In this document: positions 9,085 through 19,001 of the stretch, piece by piece
Position numbering within the stretch: the first letter of the stretch is position 1
Layout of the letters: each line of letters starts with the position of its first letter
NCBI GenBank assembly: GCA_020536535.1
Contig: JAHLWZ010000189.1
Coordinates: 2,752-22,803, forward strand
Reading direction: 5' to 3'
Length of the DNA stretch: 20,052 nt
DNA from: Pelomyxa schiedti
Taxonomy: Eukaryota; Evosea; Pelobiontida; Pelomyxidae
The notes under the pieces: model-generated
Told to the model about the DNA's origin: nothing
Database searches by the model: none
What the model saw: the letters and a program-made list of their open reading frames with translations, nothing else
Translations under genes and position numbers: made by a program

Positions 9085-10626
9085 CTAGGGAATGAGAATG
9101 ATAGGGACATAGTCGCCGGTGTTTGCGGTGGATTGTGATGGAGTGAGAATGATGAAGCAGTCCTGATGCTGTGTGGAGCATAGAACCCGGCTGTGTATTT
9201 GTATTGTGGGAGAGGACCGGTTGTGGTTGATGTATGTTACTGCTGAGGCGTTGTTATTCGTTATTATTTTACCGGGTAGAACCTGGGTCCACCCTTTCCC
9301 TTTGTCCCGGGAAATATCTGTGTAGTTTGGTCAGTGAAGAGTATATATTGAGTATGTTATACCATTGGCCAATGGCAGGAAGAGGGTTCTAAAAGGAGGA
9401 TTTTCTGTCCTTAAGAGGACTCTGCATATGGCCGGTGCAACAACCATTGTGTATGCGGCAACACAAGAATTAGGAGCTCCGGGAAGACTGAAGACAATTA
9501 TAGGGCCGGTGCAACCCCGGCCACCTCCGGTTTGTGCCTCCGGAAGAGAGGTAGTGGGTGGTCTTATGAATCCACAGGTAGCGGACTTGCCAGGACCAAG
9601 TTTAATATGTCGAAAGAGTTGCTCATATCCAGGTACTCCACGAAGGGCTTCAACGGTGCAGTCCCTTTCACTGCCCCATACTCCTCCAATTGTAACAACC
9701 ATATCCACTTCGTTTCTCAGTACTCCGGTGTTCAACACGGTTTCTCTCACGCTTTCAACACTGTCACCTGCAAAGTGCACTCCAGTCACAACAACACCCA
9801 AACGGCGCAGATCAGAGCAAATAAACGCCGGATTGGTTGCGTAAATGTGACCCCCATTCGGGAACTGTGCCAAATCAGTGCCGGGGGGCACCAATTCGTC
9901 GCCGGTCGCCACAACCACGGCCCTCAGGGCATTCCTAACATAGCACTCCCGCACCCCGCAGCTTGCAATCGCGCACGCAATTGTGGGAGTGACAACCTGC
10001 CCGGCCCGGGCCACAACCTCCCCTTCCCTAACATCAACCCCAGGCTCAGCAACAAACCCAGTGCCAGTCCTCACCTTCTCACAGCTCACACAGAACACCG
10101 CCCCTTCCTTCCCATAATCGCCGCCGCTCCGCTCTCCCTTTGCAGTAATGTCCGCCGGAGTCTCGCCGTTGTCGGCTGCGCTGCCGGGTGTGAATCGGCA
10201 CCACTCGATGGGGATGACGCTGTCGCACCAATCGGGCACAACCGCCCCTGTCGTCACCCTCACCGCCTCGGTTTTCTCGGCGTCCGAGGGCGCCGCCGTC
10301 CCACAATTCAGCGGCGACCCCGCCGTGGCCCCCAGCCGCCGCGACACCGCGAACTCCAAGTCGCCCCCCTGTGCCGCCCGCGACGAGGCCACGGCGAAGC
10401 CGTCGCGGGTGGACGTGCGCCCGCTGGGCGAGTGCGACTGCGCGACCACATCGCGCGACAGCACCCGATTTTCTGCGCGATGCAGGAACGCGAACGACTC
10501 GTCGGCGGCGGTTGTGGCAGCTCCACGCGCCGCCATCTCCAGATGGATCTCGCCAGGCACTATGTCGCCCCCTACCCCGGCAACTAGTGCCACTGCCTCA
10601 TCCACAGAAACGTCGTCGTGCAGCAT
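9085..10626 (-). CDS. moeA: MoeA-type molybdopterin molybdotransferase (gephyrin E-domain/Cnx1E homologue), 2 exons
   Basis: Expected to insert molybdate into adenylylated molybdopterin in the last step of molybdenum cofactor synthesis, in the cytosol. Exon 1 is 10626-9363 and exon 2 is 9317-9085; the 45-bp intron (9318-9362) runs GTATAA to ACACAG in phase 1. The product is 498 aa. Family landmarks: helix SVDEAVALV near the start; RVLSRDVVA then STRDGFAV (72-79; usual form SAMDGYAV); TTGAVVP (125-131); VVVATGDELVPPG (238-250); GGVWGSERD (314-322; usual GGVSVGDKD); LGPGKS (343-348; usual KPGKP); LPGAPNS (381-387; usual LPGNPVS). Exon 2 supplies domain IV, ending in CFIILTP then GDYVPIILIP, which matches the family's final GD.V.V.L motif. 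It stands alone, without the MogA/G domain fused in gephyrin and Cnx1. The start was chosen as the first in-frame ATG. Several active-site-loop motifs are altered, so activity is not certain. Confidence 0.9.
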
Positions 10627-10750
10627 GTGTTGGTTCTTGGAAATCAATCTTCTGATTTGTTGAGGTGCCGCACCCAAAATAGTGACAGTGTGTCTGCCAC
10701 AAAAAAAAACTTGTTTTTTTTTTTGTTGAATACCACATAGTGATCAGCAC

Positions 10751-12094
10751 TCAAAGGCGGTGGATGACTTCTGGACCACACTCGTCGTAAAGCTCTTTTG
10801 TGATGCACATGGACGTGAATGTGCCTAGTGAGCTGAGAAGGGAGCCACCGCACCAGGCAGCTAGGCTTCCGTCACGTGGAGCCGTGACCCTCACTTTTGT
10901 TTCTTCCGGCACTGTCAATGCTGATGTTATCTCCCTCAGCAGCCTGGGGACTATGCCGTTGAAGTTGGAATTCCCCCCAGACACCACTATGTTCCCAAGC
11001 AGCTGCCTTTGTATTGTGGTGTCACTTTGTGCGATGCTCTGGACACAGCACTGGTGTATTCCTGGGGTTTCTGTGAATGCAGTACCCAGCATCGCTGGTT
11101 GGAACAACGCTTCTGGAGTGCAGAACCTCTCTTTCCCAATCACGATTTCCTGCCCATCAGGCAGTGTGTATGTTACATCTACAGCTTGGGGCTGGGTGGC
11201 ATTCTTCACTTCTGATTGGAAGTCGATTGCCACATAACAAAGCCTCTCCTTCATGTCCCTCACCAGCTCCTGCTCGCTAGAGGTTCCAAAGCTGTACCCA
11301 TGCTCTGATTCCAGTAACCTTCTCATGTGATCATTGAGGTCATTTCCACCAATTTCAAGCTTGACAGTAGAATGAGGAATGGCGCAGCCATCAAACACTG
11401 GAACACAGTGTGTGACCCCTCCACCACTCTCAATCACCATCCCTGTTCTGTGTCCCATGGAGACAAGTGACATTACAGCTTGGTTGGCGATGTAAAATGC
11501 GGTTGTACTGAACGTCTCAAACATGATCTGTGTGGCCTTCTCCCTGTTTGGTTTGGGATTGAGTGGTACATCTGTGAGAAGGACTGCGTGCTCCTCTGGT
11601 GCAACACGTAGCCAACTATAAAAGGCATCATGCCAGATATGTTCCTGATGTGAAGAAAACTGCAGTAAGACAGGGCGCACCAATGGAATGAGCCACGGGC
11701 AACATGTTTCTTACCATATCATCCCAGTTGGTCATCATACCGCGTTGTACAGGCCTCTTTAGTATCAGCATCCCCCTTTTGCTGATTGCATCCCCTCCAA
11801 CGTAGTAGTCCTTCCAGCTGTATCCCTCCATCACTGTTGTGTACTTCAAACCCCCCACAACTGTCTGTTCTTGATAATAAAAAAAATAACCCATTTGTAT
11901 TAACAGAATAGCATATTAACATCATAGCATTTTAGGTTAGCAGTTACCTGTTCCTGTGTAGATGGCTCGGCTTCACCACCAAGCCCTACCTTTGTGAACC
12001 ACGACCCACAATCCATAACCACCGTTGCTTGCCTCTCCTCCTCATACGGCCCGTTGTCACCGTCGCCGCGGGCCACAGGAACGTGCCCCGCCAT
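10751..12094 (-). CDS. Divergent actin or actin-related protein, 3 exons, 396 aa
   Basis: Actin-fold ATPase family protein, probably cytoskeletal. Exons: 12094-11948, 11864-11715, 11644-10751. The introns are 83 bp (GTAACT to AACAG) and 70 bp (GTAAGA to ATCAG), both phase 0. The product aligns almost gap-free with conventional actin after a 17-residue extended N-terminus: DCGSWFTKVG (phosphate loop 1), KRGMLILKRPVQRGMMTNWDD, LRVAPEEHAVLLTDVPLNPK, IMFETFSTTAFYIANQAVMSL, IESGGGVTHCVP (phosphate loop 2), LPDGQEIVIGKERF, SGGNSNFNGIVPR (adenosine motif) and a GPEVIHRL end. The actin C-terminal KCF is absent, and two to three residues are inserted after ALFQPAMLG. Gln154 and His178 (actin Gln137, His161) are kept. 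Changes at key sites are actin Gly15 to Trp32, Asp154 to Glu171 and Asp157 to Gly174. The nearest subfamily (conventional actin versus Arp1-like) cannot be fixed by eye. The start is 78 bp after the Roco stop. Confidence 0.92.
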
Positions 12095-12172
12095 TGTCAG
12101 TTCTGTTGGTTGGTTTTCTCTTAATTTTGAATTTCAAAACCAATCAACGGAACATTGATTTTTTTCGTCTGA

Positions 12173-15100
12173 TCAGACGTAGTCCCAAATCTTTAAGAGG
12201 GCCGTCATTGAGGGCCTGAGAGACGGATCAGAAACCAGGCAACATGATGTAACCTGATGTGCCCATGGCGGCATGGTGTTTGGCAGATGCTGTGTTGTTG
12301 TACATGGAGGCAACAGGCTGTTTTTGGTTGAGCCTGGTGGTTGTGGTGATGCTGTCGAGAGTGATGGTGGGTCCACAGTGTTGTGAACAAGAATACCTGT
12401 GTGTTGTTTGGTTGGTTGAACGGGTGAGTGACGCCTTTCTGTAATAGAAAAAGTCAACGTACCAAAGCTCCACACATCACTCTTGGTTGTGGGAAAAGAA
12501 TTGCCCTGAAACAACTCTGGGGGGTTGGCTGAGTTGCTGCCGATGACGTCACTGGATGGATCTATGGCATCATTGCACCCCTGATGAACGGTTCCAACTC
12601 CACATGCCACCTTTTGTGGAAATTGAAATGGGGGAATTTGTATTGGAGGAAACCTTTGCCACAGGGCCAGTTCCTGCTGACTCGAGTGAGGTGATGAAGA
12701 TGTTACCTGTGTGAGAATTGTGGGGTCATTCAGTGGGGAATGGAAAACAAACCAGGGTGAAGGTGACCATGAACGATTGGAGGAACCAAACAGTGGAGGT
12801 GCTCAAGGCCGAGTGCAACGTTTCTCAGGATCTTTTCCCTCACATCCATTGGCAGAACTTGTTCCAAAAGGCTTGTTCCTTGGCGTTGCTGTGACTCAAG
12901 GCATATTTTAAGCAGTTCATCCAAGGTAACACCGTTGTTGGTGAGAGGTGGGGGAATCACTGCGAGGAATTCAGGGGGAAGACTGAGAGGAGGGACCAGT
13001 TCACTCAAACCAAACAGTGTGGTTCCACGCAAAGCCACTCCAAAGAACTTGACCACGTTGACATGGTCTGGAACTGCGCTCAGAGTGTTGATCTCTGGCA
13101 TCAATGACTCCAGTGCACTTGTGGCCTGGATGTTTGGGTCATTGTCACTTTCCCCCTTCTTGGAGTTGGGCATCACCAACATTGTTGCCTTGAAAACAAC
13201 TGGCTGAGGGTCACCCTCTACATTCCAGCAGCAATCATTCCTGGTGATGGTCAAGGTTGAATTTGATTGTTCATCTGCCCCACCGCTGCAATTGATGATG
13301 GAGGGGAATCCAAGGGTGAAAAGGTGTGGTGCAACCTCTGGAAGTGGAGGATCACCATGCTGTTTACATGTTAAGTGAGTTTTCCAATTGACTGCATTGA
13401 TCACATCTTCCTGTGACCAGTAAGTGTTGTAACCGGAATGTGGCTCAGGCATTGCTAATGTAGCCGAATTTGAAAACATTGTTGTGTTGTGGGCAAATGA
13501 CAGATGTTTTTCCAAGCACCCTGGACAAACAAACCTAGTCTCAACAGGTTGCTCAAGTCTTTTGGCAAGTGCTTCCAGCAAGTTGAGGGCAGTCACCATC
13601 AGATTCTCCTTCCAGGTTATCTGCTTTCCCTCTTCCGAAACTGTTCTCATGACCAGCTCAACATGTGTATCCCGGGTGGGCCTTTGTCGAACACGGAGCA
13701 CCAACAAGACACATTTCTCATTTGCCCCAGTGGTCCTGGAAACCACAATTTCATCCTTCCAAAACGTGAGTGTATGGACGTTGGGGATGTCGCACAGTTC
13801 ACACATCACTTGTGCAAAGGCTTCGGCAGGAAGGAATCCAAAACGGATGGAGCACCCAGATACACAGTTTTTTCCCGTTTTCTCGAAATGATCATAGGTA
13901 TCCAACAAATGCATACTTGTAGTCTCCGCCTGCTGAAGAAGAAGGGAAAAAGAGATGAACGGCACCTTCACAATCTGGTGACCCCAAAGTGTTGGTACTT
14001 TGGTCAGCAAACCCAGTTTTTGAAGAAGTGGCATTGTTTCGTCATTAGCATCAGGAGCCCAGTCTCTTCCATACTCAGGTAGGCTTCCAATAGTTGTGAG
14101 TGCGGCCATGACGTCATTCCAAAAGGATGGCCTCAAAGCAACTATTTCATTGTGGTTCCTGTCTTCAAGAATTCCTTGTGAGGGTGCACTGCATGGCCCT
14201 TCTTTGCCGAAAATGGTGTGCCTGGTGTGGAGAATTGTGCCCCTGTCAGAGAGCCAGTCAATGCACATCCTGAGGTGATCCTGATTCTTGGATTGATGGT
14301 TCCTCGAGGCTGTTTTTTCCCCCACACCACACTCACACACAATTCTGAGCAGCTGTGCCCATTTGAGCCTGTTTTCTCTGTGGGATTCAAGACAAGCAAG
14401 CAATTTTGACCAGCTGGTGGGAATGTATTCCAGAACAGGTACCTGGTTTTTCAGAGTTTCCCTGATGCTCACCATAATTTCCCTAGTGGATTTTCCATCA
14501 GGAAACTGCCTCTCGTAGGTAAAGCCTGTTCCATCTTCCAAGTTCATAGAAAAACCACAGAGATCAAAGTTGTCACCCCAGCGGCTGGTGATGGATTTGA
14601 ATAACCCTGGGAAGTCATAAGAGCCAGTTAAGTCTCCAACAAGAATCACTCTGGGCTTCTGAGTTGAATGCAGGTAACTGCTGGTGTTCATCTTGTCCAT
14701 GTGGCATAAATTGATTTGATTGAGCCAAAAGTGCAACCTGGAAAGGGCACTGTCCTCTTTCTCATAGTTTGAAGGTGAAGGGGGTTCAACCAGGAGCATG
14801 AAGATTGAGTTGGTGAAGAAGAAACACGGATGTAAGGGGCTCCAGTTCTTGTCTCCATCTGTTGTTGGTTTGTTTTGTCAGAAAAGTACAAGAAGAGTGC
14901 AACAAACCCAAGTCCCACACAGTCCAACTGTCAGATGACCTCTTGGTAAGTTTGAAGGGCTTGTGAACTTGAACTATTGCACTTCCTTCTGCCATTTTTG
15001 AGGAGGGTTTCACATTTGCTTTGAGTTTGTTCTCCATCAAACATTTGAGGAATGCTGATTTGAGAGAACGAGGTCCACCAAGAGCAACGATGATTCTGTT

Positions 15101-16330
15101 GCTGTTGTGGTTCAGTTCCACTGGGATACCACCAAGCAACATGGACAGTTTGATTGCTTGCCATGGTTTATCATGCAGATTTCGAGGAACACCATTCATA
15201 GGGTTACCAGAAATGACAACGTCATATACTCGTGAATGAAGGAGCCACCCAGGGATATCATTGATCATGTTGTCAGTAAAATCCAGTGTGTTGCAGGAGA
15301 TTCCTTCAAGTTGGTGTGGAACAGAACGCAGATGTAATCCTGAGAGTTTGACATTTGCATGTGCCAATGCGTCAGTATACACCAGCTCCTTCACAGCAAG
15401 CCAATTCCCAGCTGCAACCCATGACCGCAGTGCCAATGGTGCTATTTTTCCTTGTCTTGGATCACGTGATAGAAGCTTCAACATAGAACGCACAGCTGAG
15501 GGCTTCATCCAAGTGACTTCAATCAACCCCTTCCATGGTGAGAGTCTTCCTCGGGCCGAGGCGTTGGATTCCAAGTCTGTTATTACTTTGTTACTCTGAG
15601 TTCGATAATATTCACTATACCTTGGCTCCGTGCTGTTTTAGAGATCTCCACAACAGATGAAATAAATGCCTTCAAAGTTTCCATTTCCTTAAAACTCTCC
15701 TTTCCATCATTCTTCACACCCCTGAACACCTTGCACGCATTCAACTGCCACACAAATTCAGGGGTTAGTAGATGAGGCCCATGGGAAATAAATGGGAAGG
15801 GGAGGCACCTCAAATGCCAATTCCAGTGGGTTCACCACCGCGTCGGCTGCTGTGGACACGTCAGCAACCATGAACGTGGGTGCACCAGCCCACACGACGT
15901 GGCGGTTTGTGTCTTCGAATCCATAGAATCCTTTTGCGCAGTTGCGAACGGCCTCAATGGAGCTGGAGGAATAAACGGGCCCCACGGCAACGACCACGGC
16001 GTCCTCGGCACGGCCAAGACCCACAATTTCCTTTGGCATCCACTCAAACCGCTTGTGGAAAACAACCCGCAACGGTGGTGCCGATGACGAAGACGAGGCG
16101 GACGAGGACGATGAAGACGACGAGGAGTCGGGAGAAGGAGCAGCTGGACCATAAGAGGGAAGGAATTGTGGGTCAGAGACTGTGGCGAGAGTGGTAGTGG
16201 CACCAGGATCGACTACGTTGTTCGAGGATAAAGACCTCCAAAACTCCTTCACAACCCTTCTTTCTCCGATGAGGTAGCAATTGATTGTCTTGGGGTCCGC
16301 GGTCAACGACGGTGTGGTTGGTTCCACCAT
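12173..16330 (-). CDS. Roco-like protein (LRR-Roc-COR-pseudokinase), 6 exons, 1303 aa
   Basis: Exons: 16330-15809, 15744-15621, 15576-14908, 14858-12753, 12706-12654, 12610-12173. The introns are 64, 44, 49, 46 and 43 bp with donors GTGCCT, GTATAG, GTTTGT, GTTTGT and GTTTCC. Phases match and the sum is 3912 nt. Residues 1-215: a Ras-like pattern of strands and helices without a usable P-loop, interrupted by a poly-Ser run. About 288-347: two or three leucine-rich repeats (LSGLHLRSVP, NMINDIPGWL, NPMNGVPRNL). Roc: P-loop-like GGPRSLKS at 382-389 (Gly before Lys replaced by Leu), WDL (G3 region) at 436-438, LHFWLNQI at 480-487, VILVGD at 509-514 (G4 region, no NKxD/THxD). COR follows with IPTSW at 584-588. 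TKL-type kinase domain: VFK Lys at about 995, PEINTL Glu at about 1027, catalytic loop HGHLHPGN (1135-1142; HRD Asp lost, Asn kept), DFG replaced by ACG/CGV, then PPELF, SDVWSFG and DPSLRPSM. Predicted to be a catalytically inactive signalling scaffold. Confidence 0.88.
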
Positions 16331-16643
16331 CTCCCATCACACTCCCCAAACAGATTTCCGTTGCGATTTTAGTAGAGTTTGAGGTTTGTGATTGTCGGCA
16401 TCCACAACCAGCCTCTTTGGTTCCTTGAGAGTATCCTTGATGTGGCAATTTCTACTTGGGAACTGTATCACAACACCATGATTCAAGTCACCTCCAGATG
16501 AGTGTACTGCCGGGGAGTGACCAGGAACACAGATTCTGGGCACTTCGCTTTCTTATTATGGCAGAATGGAAACTTTCTTCTTCGAGAAAGCACACATCTA
16601 CGAAAAAAAAGTACGGAAATCGGAAAAAAGTACGGAAAAAACC
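16331..16643. promoter_or_regulatory. Divergent intergenic region, Roco (minus) and repeat protein (plus)
   Basis: 313 bp separate the two start codons, so promoters for both genes should lie here. An exact 15-bp direct repeat, AAAAAAGTACGGAAA, sits at 16605-16619 and 16624-16638, directly before the plus-strand ATG. No TATA box is clear. An in-frame upstream ATG at 16566 would translate through the repeats, which I consider less likely than starting at 16644. Confidence 0.45.
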
Positions 16644-19001
16644 ATGAGCATGTCGTCGACAAGCACGCCAGGGACTGACTGCCACTACGACCACCAACGA
16701 CGCGCCAACCGCGATCGCGTGCTGGTCCTGTCGCGAGTTGTGTGGGACCTGGTCGTGGTCCCCGGCTGGCTCGACGCCGGCGTGCCGCCCCAAACCAACC
16801 TCCTTGGCAACCGACACAAATTCCCCGAGTGGTGCCGAGGCCACGTTGACGTGTTCTCAGTGGCCGAGGCGATGTTCCCCCTCGTGGCCCTCGCCTGCCG
16901 CAGGGTCCTCGCGCTCCCGCGCACGGCCACGGGCAACGACCCAGGGTCCACGTACGGCGTCATCACGCTCGCGGCACGGGCCCCCGCCCCCTCGTGCATC
17001 GCGTGGATCTCAAACCACAGGGAACAACCAACGGCAACAACAACAACCGCGACGACCGCTGGTGGCTCTCGCTCCCTGCAGAAGGTTCAAAGAAGCCAGA
17101 ACTGATGTTGCGGTGAAGGAGGTGGAAGCGACGCTGATTGGGCTGTGCACGGAGGGCCACGTTCAGGCTGCTCGATTGCTGCTGGGGGCCCACGACGATG
17201 GTGGTGGCACTTTGCCGATGCTGTGGGATGGGAGGCGTGTGACCACGTGGAAGGCGGCGGACTGTGCTGCTGGTGGTGGTGTCAGTGATGATGATGATGA
17301 CGATGACGATGATGACGATGATGGCGCGGTGGTGGCGGTGGGGGGAGGAAAAGGAGGAGGAGGAGGCGGAGGTGGGGGGGAGCTCAGGAGAAGGGTGGTT
17401 GAGTACTTGAGGGCGTCGTGTGGGACGAAGCGTTTCATTGTTGACTCTGTGTGTCACTTTGACAGCGTGGAGGTGGTGAGTTGGCTTCTTCTGTCTGTTC
17501 TTGGGATTGGGAGGAAGGATGCCCCTTGGGTGTTGGCCCAATCCCTGAGAATCCCTCTCTTTTGTGGGAAAGGCAAAGTTGTAAAGTGGCTGTTTGATGA
17601 GTTCCATTTGGAGGAAAGCTTTGGCACCCTCAAGTTTGAGGATCTGTTCATGTCGTGTGTCAGAGGCAACTGCCCTGCAAACTCAAAGTGGTTCATTGAG
17701 AAGAAATTTCCTGTTCCAATCAAGGAGAGAATAGTGAGTGAATTACTCAGGAACGCACATGCATCTGTGGAAGATTGCCAATTTTTTGAAGCTGATATTC
17801 GAAGTGTTGGTGTCGATGACAACCTCCTCAAAGATATCCAGAATCCCTACGTTGCCAAGTGGGTTCTGACAACGTTGTCTCTGGATCCAAGTCAGGAGTC
17901 TCTGAATTATCTCTGCAGCAGTCTTGGAAACTTGGAGTTTGCTGAGTGGTTCGTGACCACCAAGAAAGTTGCACCAACTCCTGAATCGTTTTTATCGGCT
18001 TGTTACACATCAACCAATTCTTCACTTCTCAGGTGGCTTTCAACGAGGGTGACACTTTCTCCAAGTGACATCATCAAAGGCCTGACCAACGCACTGCTGA
18101 AAAGCAACATTGAAGTGGCAGAGTGGTTGGATGTCACCTTCCATGTGATGGATGACATCAATTCCAAACCAGGTTGCGCTGAAAGCATACTGACTGAGTT
18201 GTGTTTTGGATGTAGTTTATCTCTTTTGAAGGGTTTGAAGTGGTTCATACATCACCTCCCACAACCATTGCAGCTTCAAGAGAGCGTTGTCGAAAGTGCG
18301 ACTTCACCCTTGGTCCGTTTCAAGCTTTGGGATTCAGTTTTATTCCTGTTGGACACCTTCACCCAGTATCAGCCCCAGAGAAACCCGTTCCAGTTGAAGC
18401 TCCTTCTTGTTGGGCTGATGAAGAATGATCTGCAAGGTCTTCAGCGCGTCATTCAGTCTGTTGGTGTGGACTCTTCGTTGTTGACACCAGAGTTCGTGGG
18501 CCAGTGCCTCACCACAGACATGCAAGAGCCGTTCGAGCACCCACGCAGCAAAATTGTGAAGTGGGTGATTCGAAAGTTCAACCTTGAGTACTCCCACATC
18601 AAAGGTTACAACAACCCCCTCTTGTTCCGGCTTCTTTCTGATGGCAAGAACCGCTGTGCACAGTGGCTTCTTGAGACTTTTGACATCCCCCTCGCTGATG
18701 TATGGTTCCCCCCCCTCCCCCACATTTTCACCGAAAACAGCTCGTTGACACGCTCGCCGAGGAACCAGGGCCATGCATTGACCTTGCAGGGTGGCAGATG
18801 ATACTGAGGCACTATGGCGATGCTGCCATCAACACAACACTCATTCGAGCCTTCCTGCCTGGAATTGCATTATCCCCACATGTAACGATGTTCATGATGC
18901 ACAGGTTTGGAATCACCATCGACGAGATACGTGAGGTGTGCAATCGCCCCTCGATGTGTCTCTCATTGGCGGAAGCAAAGATCTGGCTCCAGAGTCTTTA
19001 G
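16644..19001 (+). CDS. Ankyrin-like helical-repeat protein, 3 exons, 745 aa
   Basis: Exons 16644-17002, 17082-18699 and 18741-19001. Introns are 79 bp (GTGGAT to CTGCAG, phase 2, less certain) and 41 bp (GTATGG to AACAG, phase 0, firm because it restores the frame into VDTLAEEPG). The sum is 2238 nt. The N-terminal 120 residues hold two hydrophobic helices (RVLVLSRVVWDLVVVPGWL and MFPLVALACRRVLALPR). Residues near 160-215 contain a run of 12 Asp and a Gly-rich run encoded by GAY and GGN microsatellites. The rest is a series of roughly 30-40-residue helix pairs marked by a W: VVKWLFDEFHL, VAKWVLTTLSL, FAEWFVTTKKV, LLRWLSTRVTL, VAEWLDVTFHV, IVKWVIRKFNL, CAQWLLETFDI. These resemble degenerate ankyrin repeats, typical protein-binding scaffolds. 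Partner unknown. Poly-Asp/Gly length is likely variable. Confidence 0.82.
17285..17382. repeat. Coding trinucleotide microsatellites (GAY)n and (GGN)n
   Basis: GATGATGACGAT-type triplets encode about 12 Asp, followed by GTGGCGGTGGGGGG and GGAGGAGGAGGC triplets encoding a Gly-rich run, inside exon 2 of the helical-repeat gene. Slippage-prone and probably polymorphic. Confidence 0.85.

Noticed and set aside
9331-9362. MoeA stop at 9331 (intronless 448-codon model)
   Set aside because: It ends without domain IV, while a phase-matched 45-bp intron restores it.
9532-10663. Long plus-strand ORFs opposite MoeA (351 and 171 aa)
   Set aside because: They are antisense shadows in GC-rich coding DNA with no recognisable domain.
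10627-10677. MoeA start at 10677
   Set aside because: That codon is TTG; the first in-frame ATG is at 10626 and fits the family N-terminus.
12439-12462. A 24-nt GT-AG segment inside the last Roco exon
   Set aside because: It is far shorter than any other intron here, and reading through it gives SFGTLTFSITERRHSP, which aligns without gaps to the kinase SFGxLLWEIxTRxxSP region.
15832-16203. ORF of 123 aa in another frame over the poly-Ser region
   Set aside because: It is a shadow frame of the simple repeat; the Roco frame has the family-consistent continuation.
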